DNA of 49,275 nt from Clostridia bacterium (GTDB lineage Bacteria; Bacillota; Clostridia; Oscillospirales; CAG-272): NCBI GenBank assembly GCA_017503865.1, contig JAFVSI010000015.1:71175-120449 (forward strand), in the 5' to 3' direction. The notes under the pieces were generated by a model, which was not told where the DNA came from, ran no database searches, and saw nothing but the letters and a program-made list of their open reading frames with translations. Below, piece by piece: positions 40,392 through 48,233 of this stretch; position 1 is the stretch's first letter; each line of letters starts with the position of its first letter. A program made the translations under genes and the position numbers.

Positions 40392-40685
40392 ATGGTTGAT
40401 TTTGGAAAAAGGCTTAAAAAACTACGTTTAGAAAGTGGTTATACACAACAACAATTAGCCACAAGACTTGGAATAACCAAATCCGTGGTAAGCTACTACG
40501 AGCTTCAAGAAAGGTATCCATCACCCGAAGTTCTAATTCGATTAGCTCACATTTTCAATGTAAGCACAGATTATTTGTTAGGATTAGAAACAACGGAAAT
40601 GATTTCCCTTTCAGGATTGGATGCTGAGGATATCATAACGATCAAAAGAATGATAGATGCCTTGCGTCAAAAAAACAAAAGTTAA
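40392..40685 (+). CDS. Xre-family transcriptional regulator
   Basis: A 97-residue protein with a standard N-terminal HTH (YTQQQLATRLGITKSVVSYY) and a short C-terminal part. It probably represses itself and the divergent gene at 40229 through the 160-bp AT-rich region between them. GGGAGG lies upstream of the ATG. Confidence 0.92.
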   Translation: MVDFGKRLKKLRLESGYTQQQLATRLGITKSVVSYYELQERYPSPEVLIRLAHIFNVSTDYLLGLETTEMISLSGLDAEDIITIKRMIDALRQKNKS

Positions 40686-40729
40686 CACTATTTCTTAAAA
40701 ATGATATATTAGACTTGCGTACATCACAT

Positions 40730-40780
40730 ATTGGTACGACTGTTGCGGTTGCGGTTGCTATCGAAGAGACTAGCAAGTAA
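40730..40780 (+). pseudogene. Older 3' remnant of a GGGtGRT gene (16 codons)
   Basis: The frame reads IGTTVAVAVAIEETSK-stop, matching the last 16 residues of the intact protein except for V-I, M-T and A-T changes. It is shorter and more decayed than the remnant at 39039, and the microprotein is absent behind it. Confidence 0.78.
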
Positions 40781-40825
40781 TTGACTTTTCGTAAGGTTAA
40801 CTTGTAAAACAAATAAAATAAAAGT

Positions 40826-40866
40826 TGGACACATCATTTTGGAGTAATTCCCTTTTGATGTGTCCA
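40826..40866. terminator. Terminator of repeat copy 3
   Basis: An 11-bp stem TGGACACATCA/TGATGTGTCCA is followed by TTTATTATT. It also lies just behind the convergent esterase gene and may serve it. Confidence 0.8.
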
Positions 40867-40870
40867 TTTA

Positions 40871-41974
40871 TTATTCATTAAGTAATTTTTTTAAGGTGGG
40901 CAAAAGTGCCTCTGCCATTCTCAAAAATCCAAGAGAATCGGGATGACTGTTATCAACAGTACCGCATTCTCCTCTTTCAAGCTCACCAAAGCAGCCGTAA
41001 CAGTCGATTATATATATATTCTCGTCACCAAGCGCCTTTGCCCTCTCAATGGTTTCAAATATGACCTCTCTGCGTCTCAAGTGTCCGTCTCTGCTTTGAT
41101 ACCCATTGATTGTCGGCATAGTCATCATAATTATAGGTGTTGTGGGATTTGCATTTCTTACCGTTTCGTAAAGTGCAAAATGAGTGTCCTTCAAATACTG
41201 TAGCTGGGAAGCATTATGGTCGTAATCAAGCACGTATACCGATGCATCCTGTGCAGCAATATACTCAGCTATAGTCCTCTCCCCTTTGGCACTTCCGGCA
41301 AATCCAAGATTTATGATGTCGGTATCAAGCATTCGGGAAAGTCTGTTTATATAATCGTCTCCGGGCTTTGAGGCACATCCGCCCTGAGTTATAGACGAGC
41401 CGTAAAACAGTATAGGCTTTGAGTGCTTATACTCTTTAGGTGCTTCTACGATGCAATCCTTTTTCAAGCCCACGTACATATTTTTAATACCACTGTAAAG
41501 CGGCAAGAATATTTCAGCTTGATATGAGCCCTGCTTTGCCTCGTACGGCTTCTTTATTCCGTCAAACGTTATAACTCCATTACCGCCAAAAGAGGGGTCA
41601 GCAGACGTGATTTGTTTGTATGAGGGCATTATTGTTCCTGCAAAAGCATTGTTGGCGTAAATGGCAAAGCCATATCTTCCTGCCATGGTCATATGAGCAA
41701 AGGGCACCTCAAAGGGTTCTTCTGCACGAATAGCTACATAGGGAGAATCTGTTATAAAGCGAACTCTACCGCCCGCAGTATGCTTTGAGAGATGCGACAC
41801 TCCCGCACTTGTAGCATCGGCAGCATCCTTTGCCATACGTCGGAAAAGTCCTTCTTCCTCAGAATAAAAAACACCGTGTATAGAAAAAGGAAGCTCTCTT
41901 ACCGAAAACCATTCTATATCTTCGGGTGCGACAAACGTAGTGTCAAAATTTTTATCAATTTTTCTAATATCCAT
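40871..41974 (-). CDS. SGNH/GDSL-type esterase with N-terminal beta domain
   Basis: A 367-residue protein. The N-terminal half (to about 180) is a jelly-roll-like domain. The C-terminal half is an SGNH hydrolase with the nucleophile block LFYGSSITQGG (S194), a GFAGSAKGE block and the catalytic D341/H344 in DNSHPD. The layout resembles carbohydrate esterases that remove acetyl groups from sugars. No signal peptide is seen, so it is cytosolic. Confidence 0.88.
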   Translation of the reverse strand: MDIRKIDKNFDTTFVAPEDIEWFSVRELPFSIHGVFYSEEEGLFRRMAKDAADATSAGVSHLSKHTAGGRVRFITDSPYVAIRAEEPFEVPFAHMTMAGRYGFAIYANNAFAGTIMPSYKQITSADPSFGGNGVITFDGIKKPYEAKQGSYQAEIFLPLYSGIKNMYVGLKKDCIVEAPKEYKHSKPILFYGSSITQGGCASKPGDDYINRLSRMLDTDIINLGFAGSAKGERTIAEYIAAQDASVYVLDYDHNASQLQYLKDTHFALYETVRNANPTTPIIMMTMPTINGYQSRDGHLRRREVIFETIERAKALGDENIYIIDCYGCFGELERGECGTVDNSHPDSLGFLRMAEALLPTLKKLLNE

Positions 41975-42018
41975 ATTTTCCTCAATAAAGTATACCGAAT
42001 ATTTTTCTTTTCAAACGA

Positions 42019-42047
42019 ATTGTAACATATTACTCGCACATAGTCAA
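42019..42047 (-). promoter_or_regulatory. Promoter of the esterase gene
   Basis: TTGACT (minus strand, 42042-42047) and TACAAT (42019-42024) at 17-bp spacing. Confidence 0.68.
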
Positions 42048-42101
42048 GTCTTAACTAAGATTTTGTCAATACAAGAAGCCTAATACACTTTAAAAAATAG
42101 C

Positions 42102-42130
42102 TTGAAAATTCCTATAAATATTGTTATAAT
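42102..42130 (+). promoter_or_regulatory. Promoter of the pyrophosphatase gene
   Basis: TTGAAA (42102-42107) and TATAAT (42125-42130) at 17-bp spacing. Confidence 0.75.
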
Positions 42131-42161
42131 AGCTCTATACTCAAACTGAAAGGAAAAATCT

Positions 42162-42572
42162 ATGAGCAACGAAATTGGCACTATGACACTTGAAGAGCGT
42201 CACAATCAGGTAGAAAGCTATCTTGGAAAAGAGGCGACTATTGAGATAGACCGCCCGATTGGGTACGTTCATCACAAGGGAGAAAAGACCTTAGTGTACC
42301 CGATAAACTACGGATTTATTCCAAACGTTTTTGGCGGCGATGGCGAGGAGCTTGATGTGTTTTTAGTGGGCATAGATAAGCCGGTTAAGTCCTATACAGG
42401 AAGAATAATCGGAATTGTTTACCGTGCAGACGACGTAGAGGATAAGCTCGTTATGGCTCCGTCAGAAAAAATCTTTTCTGCTGAAGAAATCGCACGTGCC
42501 GTATATTTTCAGGAAAAGTATTATAAGACAACTATTCGTGCTCTTGACGGCTCATTGGCAGAGGTTAATTAA
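42162..42572 (+). CDS. Short family I inorganic pyrophosphatase-like protein
   Basis: A 136-residue protein with the family I core: IEIDRPIGY, YPINYGFIPNVFGGDGEELD (metal-binding aspartates) and DDVEDKLVMAP. It hydrolyses pyrophosphate if fully active. It is about 40 residues shorter than the usual 175, lacking part of the N-terminal strand with the first lysine. I regard it as a compact clostridial variant rather than a truncated gene, as the start has AAAGGA and a clear promoter. Confidence 0.87.
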   Translation: MSNEIGTMTLEERHNQVESYLGKEATIEIDRPIGYVHHKGEKTLVYPINYGFIPNVFGGDGEELDVFLVGIDKPVKSYTGRIIGIVYRADDVEDKLVMAPSEKIFSAEEIARAVYFQEKYYKTTIRALDGSLAEVN

Positions 42573-42582
42573 ATAATTGACT

Positions 42583-42616
42583 AAAAAGACCTTGTCAATA
42601 TTGACAAGGTCTTTTT
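42583..42616. terminator. Bidirectional terminator between pyrophosphatase and Mrp genes
   Basis: A perfect 16-bp stem AAAAAGACCTTGTCAA/TTGACAAGGTCTTTTT with loop TA. Confidence 0.92.
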
Positions 42617-42626
42617 ATATTATCTC

Positions 42627-43460
42627 TTATTTCTTCTCAAATCTGTTCTCAAGAACAGTTGCAGCGGTTTCAAGATAATTGTTATCCATCATCTCTATCC
42701 AACCCTTGTCAACGAGAGCAGCGAGCTTCGAGTCCATAGGAATCTTTGCAAGAACGTCGTAGCCATGCTTCTCTGCAACCTCTTCAATATGGCTCTCACC
42801 GAAGATCTTTATCTCCTTACCGCAGTCGGGACACTTAACGTAGCTCATATTCTCAACAAGGCCAAGCACGGGAATATTCATCATATTAGCCATGTTTGCC
42901 GCCTTCTCAACTATCATCGAAACAAGCTCCTGAGGGCTGCTTACGATAACGATTCCGTCAAGCGGAATAGACTGGAATATGGTAAGTGGAACGTCACCTG
43001 TTCCGGGAGGACAGTCGATAAACATAAAGTCGATATCGTTCCAGATAACGTCAGTCCAGAACTGCTTAACGGTTCCCGCAATAACGGGACCACGCCAAAC
43101 TACAGGCTGAGTATCGTTCTCAAGGAGAAGGTTTATTGACATAACGTCAATACCCGAGGTAGTTGTGGGCGGAATTATACCGTTATTGTCTCCGTCAATT
43201 CCAGCCTTAAGACCAAACGCCTTGGGGATAGAGGGGCCTGTAATATCGGCATCAAGAATTGCCGTCTTATACCCAAGTCTCTGCATATTTACTGCAAGCA
43301 TAGAGGTAACAATTGACTTACCAACACCGCCCTTGCCGCTGACAACGGCAATAATATGCTTTATCTTACTAAGTTCGTGAGGCTGCTCAAGAAGACTGTT
43401 CTTCTCTTTTTTATCGCAACCGCTCGAACAGGTCGAACAGTTATGTGTACATTCTGACAT
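42627..43460 (-). CDS. Mrp/NBP35-type P-loop ATPase
   Basis: A 277-residue ApbC/Mrp-family protein that carries or inserts iron-sulfur clusters. The N-terminus is cysteine-rich (C4, C8, C11, C15), as in NBP35. The deviant Walker A SGKGGVGKS (41-49), DADITGPS, and a late CPDC pair that bridges the dimer are present. The start at 43460 was chosen because AAAGGA is located within the longer upstream frame. Confidence 0.93.
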   Translation of the reverse strand: MSECTHNCSTCSSGCDKKEKNSLLEQPHELSKIKHIIAVVSGKGGVGKSIVTSMLAVNMQRLGYKTAILDADITGPSIPKAFGLKAGIDGDNNGIIPPTTTSGIDVMSINLLLENDTQPVVWRGPVIAGTVKQFWTDVIWNDIDFMFIDCPPGTGDVPLTIFQSIPLDGIVIVSSPQELVSMIVEKAANMANMMNIPVLGLVENMSYVKCPDCGKEIKIFGESHIEEVAEKHGYDVLAKIPMDSKLAALVDKGWIEMMDNNYLETAATVLENRFEKK

Positions 43461-43567
43461 TTTTATATATCCTTTCATTATTGAAATATTTTATCCACAT
43501 TATTATACACCTTAAAATTGGAATAATCAACACCTTTTAAAAATTTTAACATATTTTCAAATATATA

Positions 43568-43596
43568 TTGAAAAAAAAGGGAAAAAGCGGTATAAT
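43568..43596 (+). promoter_or_regulatory. Promoter of gpmI
   Basis: TTGAAA (43568-43573) and TATAAT (43591-43596) at 17-bp spacing. Confidence 0.78.
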
Positions 43597-43637
43597 ATTA
43601 AGGATTGAAATAAGTTTCTGAATATATGGAGGTATTT

Positions 43638-45290
43638 ATGAATTCTCTTAAAAAATCAGCATTCGAAGGCGTAAAGGGTCCCGTTCTTACAATAGTTATG
43701 GACGGAGTTGGAATAGCTCCCGCAATCGAATCCAATGCGGTTGCAGCTGCTTACACTCCCACACTCGATATGCTTATGGAAAAGTATCCCACAGTTAAGC
43801 TTAAGGCGCACGGAACAGCAGTTGGTCTTCCCTCTGACGACGATATGGGTAACTCCGAGGTTGGACACAATGCTCTTGGTGCAGGTCAGGTATTTGCACA
43901 AGGTGCAAAGCTCGTTTCCCAGTCTATTGAGAGTGGCAAGATGTTCTCAAACAACACTTGGCGTGAGCTTATAGCAAATGTTCTCGAAAATGGCTCTACC
44001 CTTCACTTCCTCGGTCTTTTCTCCGACGGTAACGTTCACTCCCACATTGACCACCTTAAGGCGATGATTGTCGAGGCTAAGGCAGAGGGTGTTAAGAAGG
44101 TAAGAATTCACATTCTTATTGACGGACGTGACGTTGGTGAGACAAGTGCTCTTGAGTACATTGAGCCGTTTGAAGAATTCCTTGCAGAGCTTCGCTGTGA
44201 CAGCTACGATGTAAAGATCGCTTCGGGTGGCGGACGTATGAAGATAACTATGGACCGTTACGAAGCTAACTGGGCTATGGTTGACCTTGGCTGGAAGACT
44301 CACGTTCTCGGCGAGGGCAGACAGTTCGCTTCTGCAGCTGATGCTGTTAAGGCATACAGAGAAGAGTTTAAGGTTATCGACCAGGACCTTCCCCCCTTCG
44401 TTATCGCAGAGAATGGCAAGCCCGTCGGTACTGTTGAGGATGGCGACAGCGTTATCTTCTTCAATTTCCGTGGTGACCGTTCGATTGAAATTTCCAAGGC
44501 ATTTGACGCTCCCGCAGGAGAGTTTGACAAATTCGATAGAGTAAGAGTTCCCTCTGTTGTATATGCAGGAATGCTCGAGTATGACGGAGACCTTCACATT
44601 CCCCACAAATATCTCGTTTCTCCCCCCGAAATCACAAATACAATGAGCGAGTATCTCGCAAACACAGGTATAAATCAGCTTGCAATTTCCGAGACTCAGA
44701 AGTACGGTCACGTAACTTACTTCTGGAACGGAAATAAGTCGGGTAAATTCTCCGAGGAGCTCGAGACATATATCGAGATTCCCTCTGACGTAGTTCCCTT
44801 CGAACAGAGACCTTGGATGAAGTGTGCTGAGATCACCGACAAGCTCATTGAGTGCCTTGAGAGTGGCAAGTACAAGTATCTCCGTGTAAACTTCCCGAAC
44901 GGCGATATGGTTGGACACACAGGCTCGCTTCTTGCTACAAGATGCTCCATGGAAGCTCTTGACCTTCAGCTTGCACGTATTCTTGCAGTGCTTGACAGAC
45001 TCGAGGGTGTGGCACTTATTACTGCTGACCACGGAAACGCTGACGAGATGTGTGAGGTTGACAAGAAGGGCAACCTTAAGCTCGACAAGAACGGCAAGGC
45101 AAAGGCTAAGACAAGCCACACACTCAACCCCGTTCCCTGCATCTTCTACGATAACTTCTATTCCGACAAGTACACCGTAAAGGCTGACAACGGACAGTTT
45201 GGTCTTTCAAACGTTGCAGCTACTATGGTAAATCTTATGGGCTACGAAGCACCCGAAATGTGGGACGAAAGTATTATTGAGATTAAGTAA
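43638..45290 (+). CDS. gpmI: 2,3-bisphosphoglycerate-independent phosphoglycerate mutase
   Basis: A 550-residue enzyme that interconverts 3- and 2-phosphoglycerate. The alkaline-phosphatase-like metal sites are visible: MDGVG (D22), MGNSEVGH with the phosphoserine S73, DGRDVGETSALEYI, MDRYEANW and ITADHGNADEM. It is about 40 residues longer than common bacterial GpmI. The start at 43638 follows GGAGG, and four upstream codons in frame contain that site. Confidence 0.95.
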   Translation: MNSLKKSAFEGVKGPVLTIVMDGVGIAPAIESNAVAAAYTPTLDMLMEKYPTVKLKAHGTAVGLPSDDDMGNSEVGHNALGAGQVFAQGAKLVSQSIESGKMFSNNTWRELIANVLENGSTLHFLGLFSDGNVHSHIDHLKAMIVEAKAEGVKKVRIHILIDGRDVGETSALEYIEPFEEFLAELRCDSYDVKIASGGGRMKITMDRYEANWAMVDLGWKTHVLGEGRQFASAADAVKAYREEFKVIDQDLPPFVIAENGKPVGTVEDGDSVIFFNFRGDRSIEISKAFDAPAGEFDKFDRVRVPSVVYAGMLEYDGDLHIPHKYLVSPPEITNTMSEYLANTGINQLAISETQKYGHVTYFWNGNKSGKFSEELETYIEIPSDVVPFEQRPWMKCAEITDKLIECLESGKYKYLRVNFPNGDMVGHTGSLLATRCSMEALDLQLARILAVLDRLEGVALITADHGNADEMCEVDKKGNLKLDKNGKAKAKTSHTLNPVPCIFYDNFYSDKYTVKADNGQFGLSNVAATMVNLMGYEAPEMWDESIIEIK

Positions 45291-45305
45291 TAGCTTAAAC
45301 AAAAG

Positions 45306-45335
45306 TAAGCGGAAAAGCAAATGCTTTTCCGCTTA
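45306..45335 (+). terminator. Terminator of gpmI
   Basis: A perfect 14-bp stem TAAGCGGAAAAGCA/TGCTTTTCCGCTTA with loop AA and a TTTTTTA tail. Confidence 0.92.
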
Positions 45336-45403
45336 TTTTTTATTTTAAAAGTATTTTAGAGAAAAACGTCGTATATTATAATTGTATAGACAAAATGTCC
45401 TTA

Positions 45404-45492
45404 ATTTGTCCAAATATGTAAATTGATTGTAAACAAATCAAAATCATGTCGCATTGGGCGATTTTTGGGCAGTGCTAATTTGTATAATATAT
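45404..45492 (+). repeat. 89-bp perfect direct repeat, copy A
   Basis: Identical over 89 bp to 46905-46993, starting ATTTGTCC and ending TATAATATAT. Weaker similarity reaches back about 65 bp more. It lies behind the lipoprotein gene and gpmI, with no gene directly downstream on its own strand. Confidence 0.92.
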
Positions 45493-45515
45493 TTAGATTT
45501 TGTATGTGAAATACT

Positions 45516-46421
45516 CTATGTTTCAGATACCAAGCAAGGACAAAGAATCACAATTTCATCTTTACCGCTCTGCAATGTTACACTAATACTCAAAGACAGC
45601 TTGATTTGATTGTCCAAATAAACAAGCCGCTGTGATTCCACGGAATAATCAAGCAGACGATATTCACTGGATATATAGTTTTTCAAGAAATCCTCAACGC
45701 TGTCATTAACTTTCTCTTTGTCAAAAGAAGAATTTTCCCAGTTGACATTATACTCATAATTGTAGATGCCTTTGATGTCTCCGGCATTATTGCATATCAC
45801 CACAACACTATCAGCGGTTTGAAATCCTTGAGAATACTTACGGAATTCCATTTTATAGTCAGTGACAATTTCTGTATCATCTTGAGGTAAATAAAATGTA
45901 TCCTTTGTCTCTTTCCACGAAGCATTTTGTTTTGCAACAACAACGCTCGTGCTGCAATTGTACTCATAATCACTCAAGCGATCTATATCTATGTAATTTG
46001 ATATATAATCTAAAACATAGCATTTCAACTTCTCTTCAGTTAAAGAATCTTCATCAAAAGAAACCAAAACAGTATTGTTTTTAGATTGTATTGTAAAAGA
46101 CCCATAGTCAGTACTTTTTCTGAATTCTATGTTTTTGTCCTTGCTAAGAAATACATTTTGATTTGATTTATATTCATAATTGTTTACCGATATTAAATCA
46201 GCTTCCAGCTCAACTTTTCCAAGTACAACTTTTGTTGCAATAGGACTATCATATTTGTTTGTTAAATATTTGTCCGTTTGAACAACTGTTACCGAATCTT
46301 TAAAAACTTTTCCCTCAAGATTTGATGTCAATTCAACACCATAGAGATCACTTTCTGTATTTGAACATGAATTAAGCATTAAAATTAAAACAATAAGTAT
46401 TAATATAATTATTTTTTTCAT
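45516..46421 (-). CDS. Lipoprotein of unknown function
   Basis: A 301-residue protein with a clear lipoprotein signal (hydrophobic 4-16, lipobox LNSC with C19). The rest shows a repeating pattern of YEYxxN stretches (such as NNYEYKSN, SDYEYNCS, GIYNYEYNVN) in beta-rich segments, which suggests internally duplicated domains. No family is recognised. The start at 46421 has AGGAGG; longer upstream frames contain that site. It lies between the two 89-bp repeats. Confidence 0.82.
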   Translation of the reverse strand: MKKIIILILIVLILMLNSCSNTESDLYGVELTSNLEGKVFKDSVTVVQTDKYLTNKYDSPIATKVVLGKVELEADLISVNNYEYKSNQNVFLSKDKNIEFRKSTDYGSFTIQSKNNTVLVSFDEDSLTEEKLKCYVLDYISNYIDIDRLSDYEYNCSTSVVVAKQNASWKETKDTFYLPQDDTEIVTDYKMEFRKYSQGFQTADSVVVICNNAGDIKGIYNYEYNVNWENSSFDKEKVNDSVEDFLKNYISSEYRLLDYSVESQRLVYLDNQIKLSLSISVTLQSGKDEIVILCPCLVSET

Positions 46422-46435
46422 AAGCATCCTCCTGA

Positions 46436-46560
46436 TCATGAAAATGTCGTAATTGAATTTCCCGCTATATACCACGAATCGGTCCTAATATCCCTCTCGG
46501 GATAATCGCTATTATACCAATTATCTTCAACAAGCTGATCCGCAACAATACAATTTTCTT
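46436..46560 (-). pseudogene. Possible 40-codon remnant of an upstream gene
   Basis: An open frame with protein-like composition (ending RTDSWYIAGNSITTFS-stop) finishes 14 bases before the lipoprotein start. An in-frame stop lies just before it and no start codon is found. The operon-like spacing suggests the tail of a lost upstream gene, but a chance frame of this length is possible. Confidence 0.3.
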
Positions 46561-46646
46561 ACGGCTAAGTTACTGTATATTGATTATACCATATCTTGTA
46601 GCATTTTTCAAGAAATTGGAAAATGCTTTTCATTGTTGGGCGAGTA

Positions 46647-46675
46647 TTGACTTTTTTTAGATTGTGTTATATAAT
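46647..46675 (+). promoter_or_regulatory. Promoter of a candidate small RNA
   Basis: TTGACT (46647-46652) and TATAAT (46670-46675) at 17-bp spacing, with no protein gene in the following 380 bp. Confidence 0.7.
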
Positions 46676-46682
46676 ATATTTG

Positions 46683-46840
46683 CTACGCAAACCGAATAAA
46701 ACGCTATACGAGTGTGTATTTTATTTTTTGATAAAAATGCAGACTCTTTCTTTCGCATACTTGTATAGTTGTGTTAGGTTTGTGTAGCAACAAATTGAGC
46801 TGCGTTTTTTGTGCGTGGCTTTATGCTACGCACTTTTTTA
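46683..46840 (+). ncRNA. Candidate small RNA of about 155 nt
   Basis: It is bounded by the near-consensus promoter at 46647-46675 and the terminator at 46811-46833. The stretch has no plausible reading frame (a 16-codon frame at 46737 lacks an RBS). GCTACGC occurs near both ends, allowing alternative pairings with GTGCGTGGC. I cannot assign it to a known RNA family; it does not clearly look like 6S, tmRNA or SRP RNA. Confidence 0.45.
46811..46833 (+). terminator. Terminator of the candidate small RNA
   Basis: A 9-bp stem GTGCGTGGC/GCTACGCAC (one G-T pair) with loop TTTAT, followed by TTTTTTA. Confidence 0.85.
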
Positions 46841-46904
46841 TTTTTATTAAAGTATTTTGGCGTTTTTTGTCGTATATTACAAATATAGTGATTTTTTGTC
46901 CTTG

Positions 46905-46993
46905 ATTTGTCCAAATATGTAAATTGATTGTAAACAAATCAAAATCATGTCGCATTGGGCGATTTTTGGGCAGTGCTAATTTGTATAATATAT
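46905..46993 (+). repeat. 89-bp perfect direct repeat, copy B
   Basis: Identical to 45404-45492. It ends with TATAATATAT directly before the leader of the five-gene cassette and holds its probable promoter. The -10 TATAAT (46984-46989) has no good -35, so activation by a bound protein is likely. Confidence 0.92.
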
Positions 46994-47013
46994 ATGGAGG
47001 GCAAAATATAATC

Positions 47014-47038
47014 AACAAGTTCAAATATTGATGAACTT
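47014..47038. promoter_or_regulatory. Inverted repeat in the leader of the cassette (possible operator)
   Basis: AAGTTCA and TGAACTT flank AATATTGA, about 25 bp before the first gene. This is a possible operator for the winged-helix protein encoded next, or a leader hairpin. Confidence 0.45.
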
Positions 47039-47061
47039 AAAAAATTGAATAGGAGACGAAA

Positions 47062-47334
47062 ATGCAACAGCAAAAAAACATTGCGAAAAAGGTGATCATT
47101 CTTTACGTGCTAAACGTTTTAAGACTGTTATCCTCTAAGCAAACCCCTGTAACGCAGACCATCATCTGCAATTACCTCAACGACATCGGCATCCCCTGCG
47201 ACAGAAAAACTATAGGAAGGAACATTCAATATCTATGTGATTTCGGCTATCCAATCAAACGCGTAGGCAAGGGCTATTACCTTGACCATTCAGAGCTTGA
47301 TAAAGCAAACAGTAAAAATATTTTTGTGATATAG
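47062..47334 (+). CDS. Small winged-helix DNA-binding protein
   Basis: A 90-residue protein that resembles the N-terminal winged helix of WYL/DeoR-type regulators (VTQTIICNYLNDIGIPCDRKTIGRNI, ending in a wing KRVGKGYYL). The effector or WYL domain is absent. It is the first gene of a five-gene run, so it probably regulates the run. AGGAG precedes the ATG. Confidence 0.8.
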   Translation: MQQQKNIAKKVIILYVLNVLRLLSSKQTPVTQTIICNYLNDIGIPCDRKTIGRNIQYLCDFGYPIKRVGKGYYLDHSELDKANSKNIFVI

Positions 47335-47345
47335 GAGTACATAAA

Positions 47346-47798
47346 ATGAAAGACGATCTCAATCTGCAAACCGACAACAATAACAAAGCCTTAGGCATGA
47401 AGTGGTTTCACTTTTTCTATCAAGTACGCTGTGTTTTTGGTATATTATTATCTATTCCATTTACACTGACTTACTTTGCTCTTGCTAAAGAAGCCCCTTT
47501 AATGTATATATTAGCATTTCTCAACATTCCCGTTGTAATCGCTAATATAATTATTGTTTTCAACTACTTTAAGAATAAAATAATAGGATACTTCCCTATG
47601 ATCGTGTATAAAAGCACAATGTTTGTTTTGATTATCGACGCCATTTCTTCTTTGTTGACAGTTAATATTTTTTACGCGATTTTTATAGGATTGAATTTTT
47701 ACTATTTTTCAAAAAGAAAATTTGTATTCTTCGGCAACAATAATGAAAACAAATCCGAAGAAGAGGTAAATCAAGGAGAAGATAATGAAAACGAATGA
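47346..47798 (+). CDS. Membrane protein of unknown function
   Basis: A 150-residue protein with four predicted membrane segments (about 24-44, 49-70, 78-95 and 99-120) and a charged, Glu/Asn-rich C-terminus. No family is recognised. It starts 11 bp after the winged-helix gene with TAGGAG, and its end overlaps the next start by 14 bp. Confidence 0.8.
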   Translation: MKDDLNLQTDNNNKALGMKWFHFFYQVRCVFGILLSIPFTLTYFALAKEAPLMYILAFLNIPVVIANIIIVFNYFKNKIIGYFPMIVYKSTMFVLIIDAISSLLTVNIFYAIFIGLNFYYFSKRKFVFFGNNNENKSEEEVNQGEDNENE

Positions 47799-48210
47799 AT
47801 TTATAATTGCAAGAACTCACGCGGAGTTTTTAAATCAACTGTTACATAGGAATTACAAGGCCTTTATGCAGTGCGGTCTCACATTACCCGATGGCAAATG
47901 GCTTTGGATGATTAAACTGTCACATAAGCCAAGCGGTTCGGGGTGGATAAATATGCTCATTGACGATAAACTCTCCGAAGAATTTGTAGGCAAAGAATTT
48001 CAATTTAATCGACATAACACTTACATAGGCACTAACATGATCGGACAACATAATCTTCCTTGGTATCCTTATAGAGTGGTTTTTGATATTATTCAATTTG
48101 ACAAATATAGAAAATACGTATTCAAAGGTGTATTTCTTATTGACGAAGAAAACTCTACCTTAAAGAAAAACGTATGGACGAGAATATCAAATAACTATGA
48201 ATTTAACTAA
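47785..48210 (+). CDS. Unknown protein with aromatic-rich beta domain
   Basis: A 141-residue soluble protein. YPYRVVFDIIQFDKYRKYVF followed by KGVFLID forms a strand pattern similar to a module I associate with PUA-like or restriction-linked proteins (recall only). Translation starts inside the previous gene with AAGGAG, so the two are coupled. Confidence 0.76.
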   Translation: MKTNEFIIARTHAEFLNQLLHRNYKAFMQCGLTLPDGKWLWMIKLSHKPSGSGWINMLIDDKLSEEFVGKEFQFNRHNTYIGTNMIGQHNLPWYPYRVVFDIIQFDKYRKYVFKGVFLIDEENSTLKKNVWTRISNNYEFN

Positions 48211-48233
48211 TAAAGAATAATGGAGAAATAAAC

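Larger units (their letters stand above)
40730..40870 (+). repeat. Repeat copy 3: GGGtGRT 3' end and terminator
   Basis: It keeps the gene end and the TGGACACATCA terminator but has lost the microprotein segment. It marks the right edge of the accessory block that starts after copy 1. Confidence 0.78.

Noticed and set aside
30424-40870. Composite transposon or prophage
   Set aside because: No transposase, integrase or phage structural gene lies between the repeats, and the repeats contain a gene end and terminator in place of inverted repeats.
43947-45119. 390-codon minus-strand frame opposite gpmI
   Set aside because: gpmI has complete catalytic motifs; the opposite frame shows no motif and no RBS.
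46737-46787. 16-codon reading frame inside the candidate small RNA
   Set aside because: It has no ribosome binding site and no second copy to show conservation.
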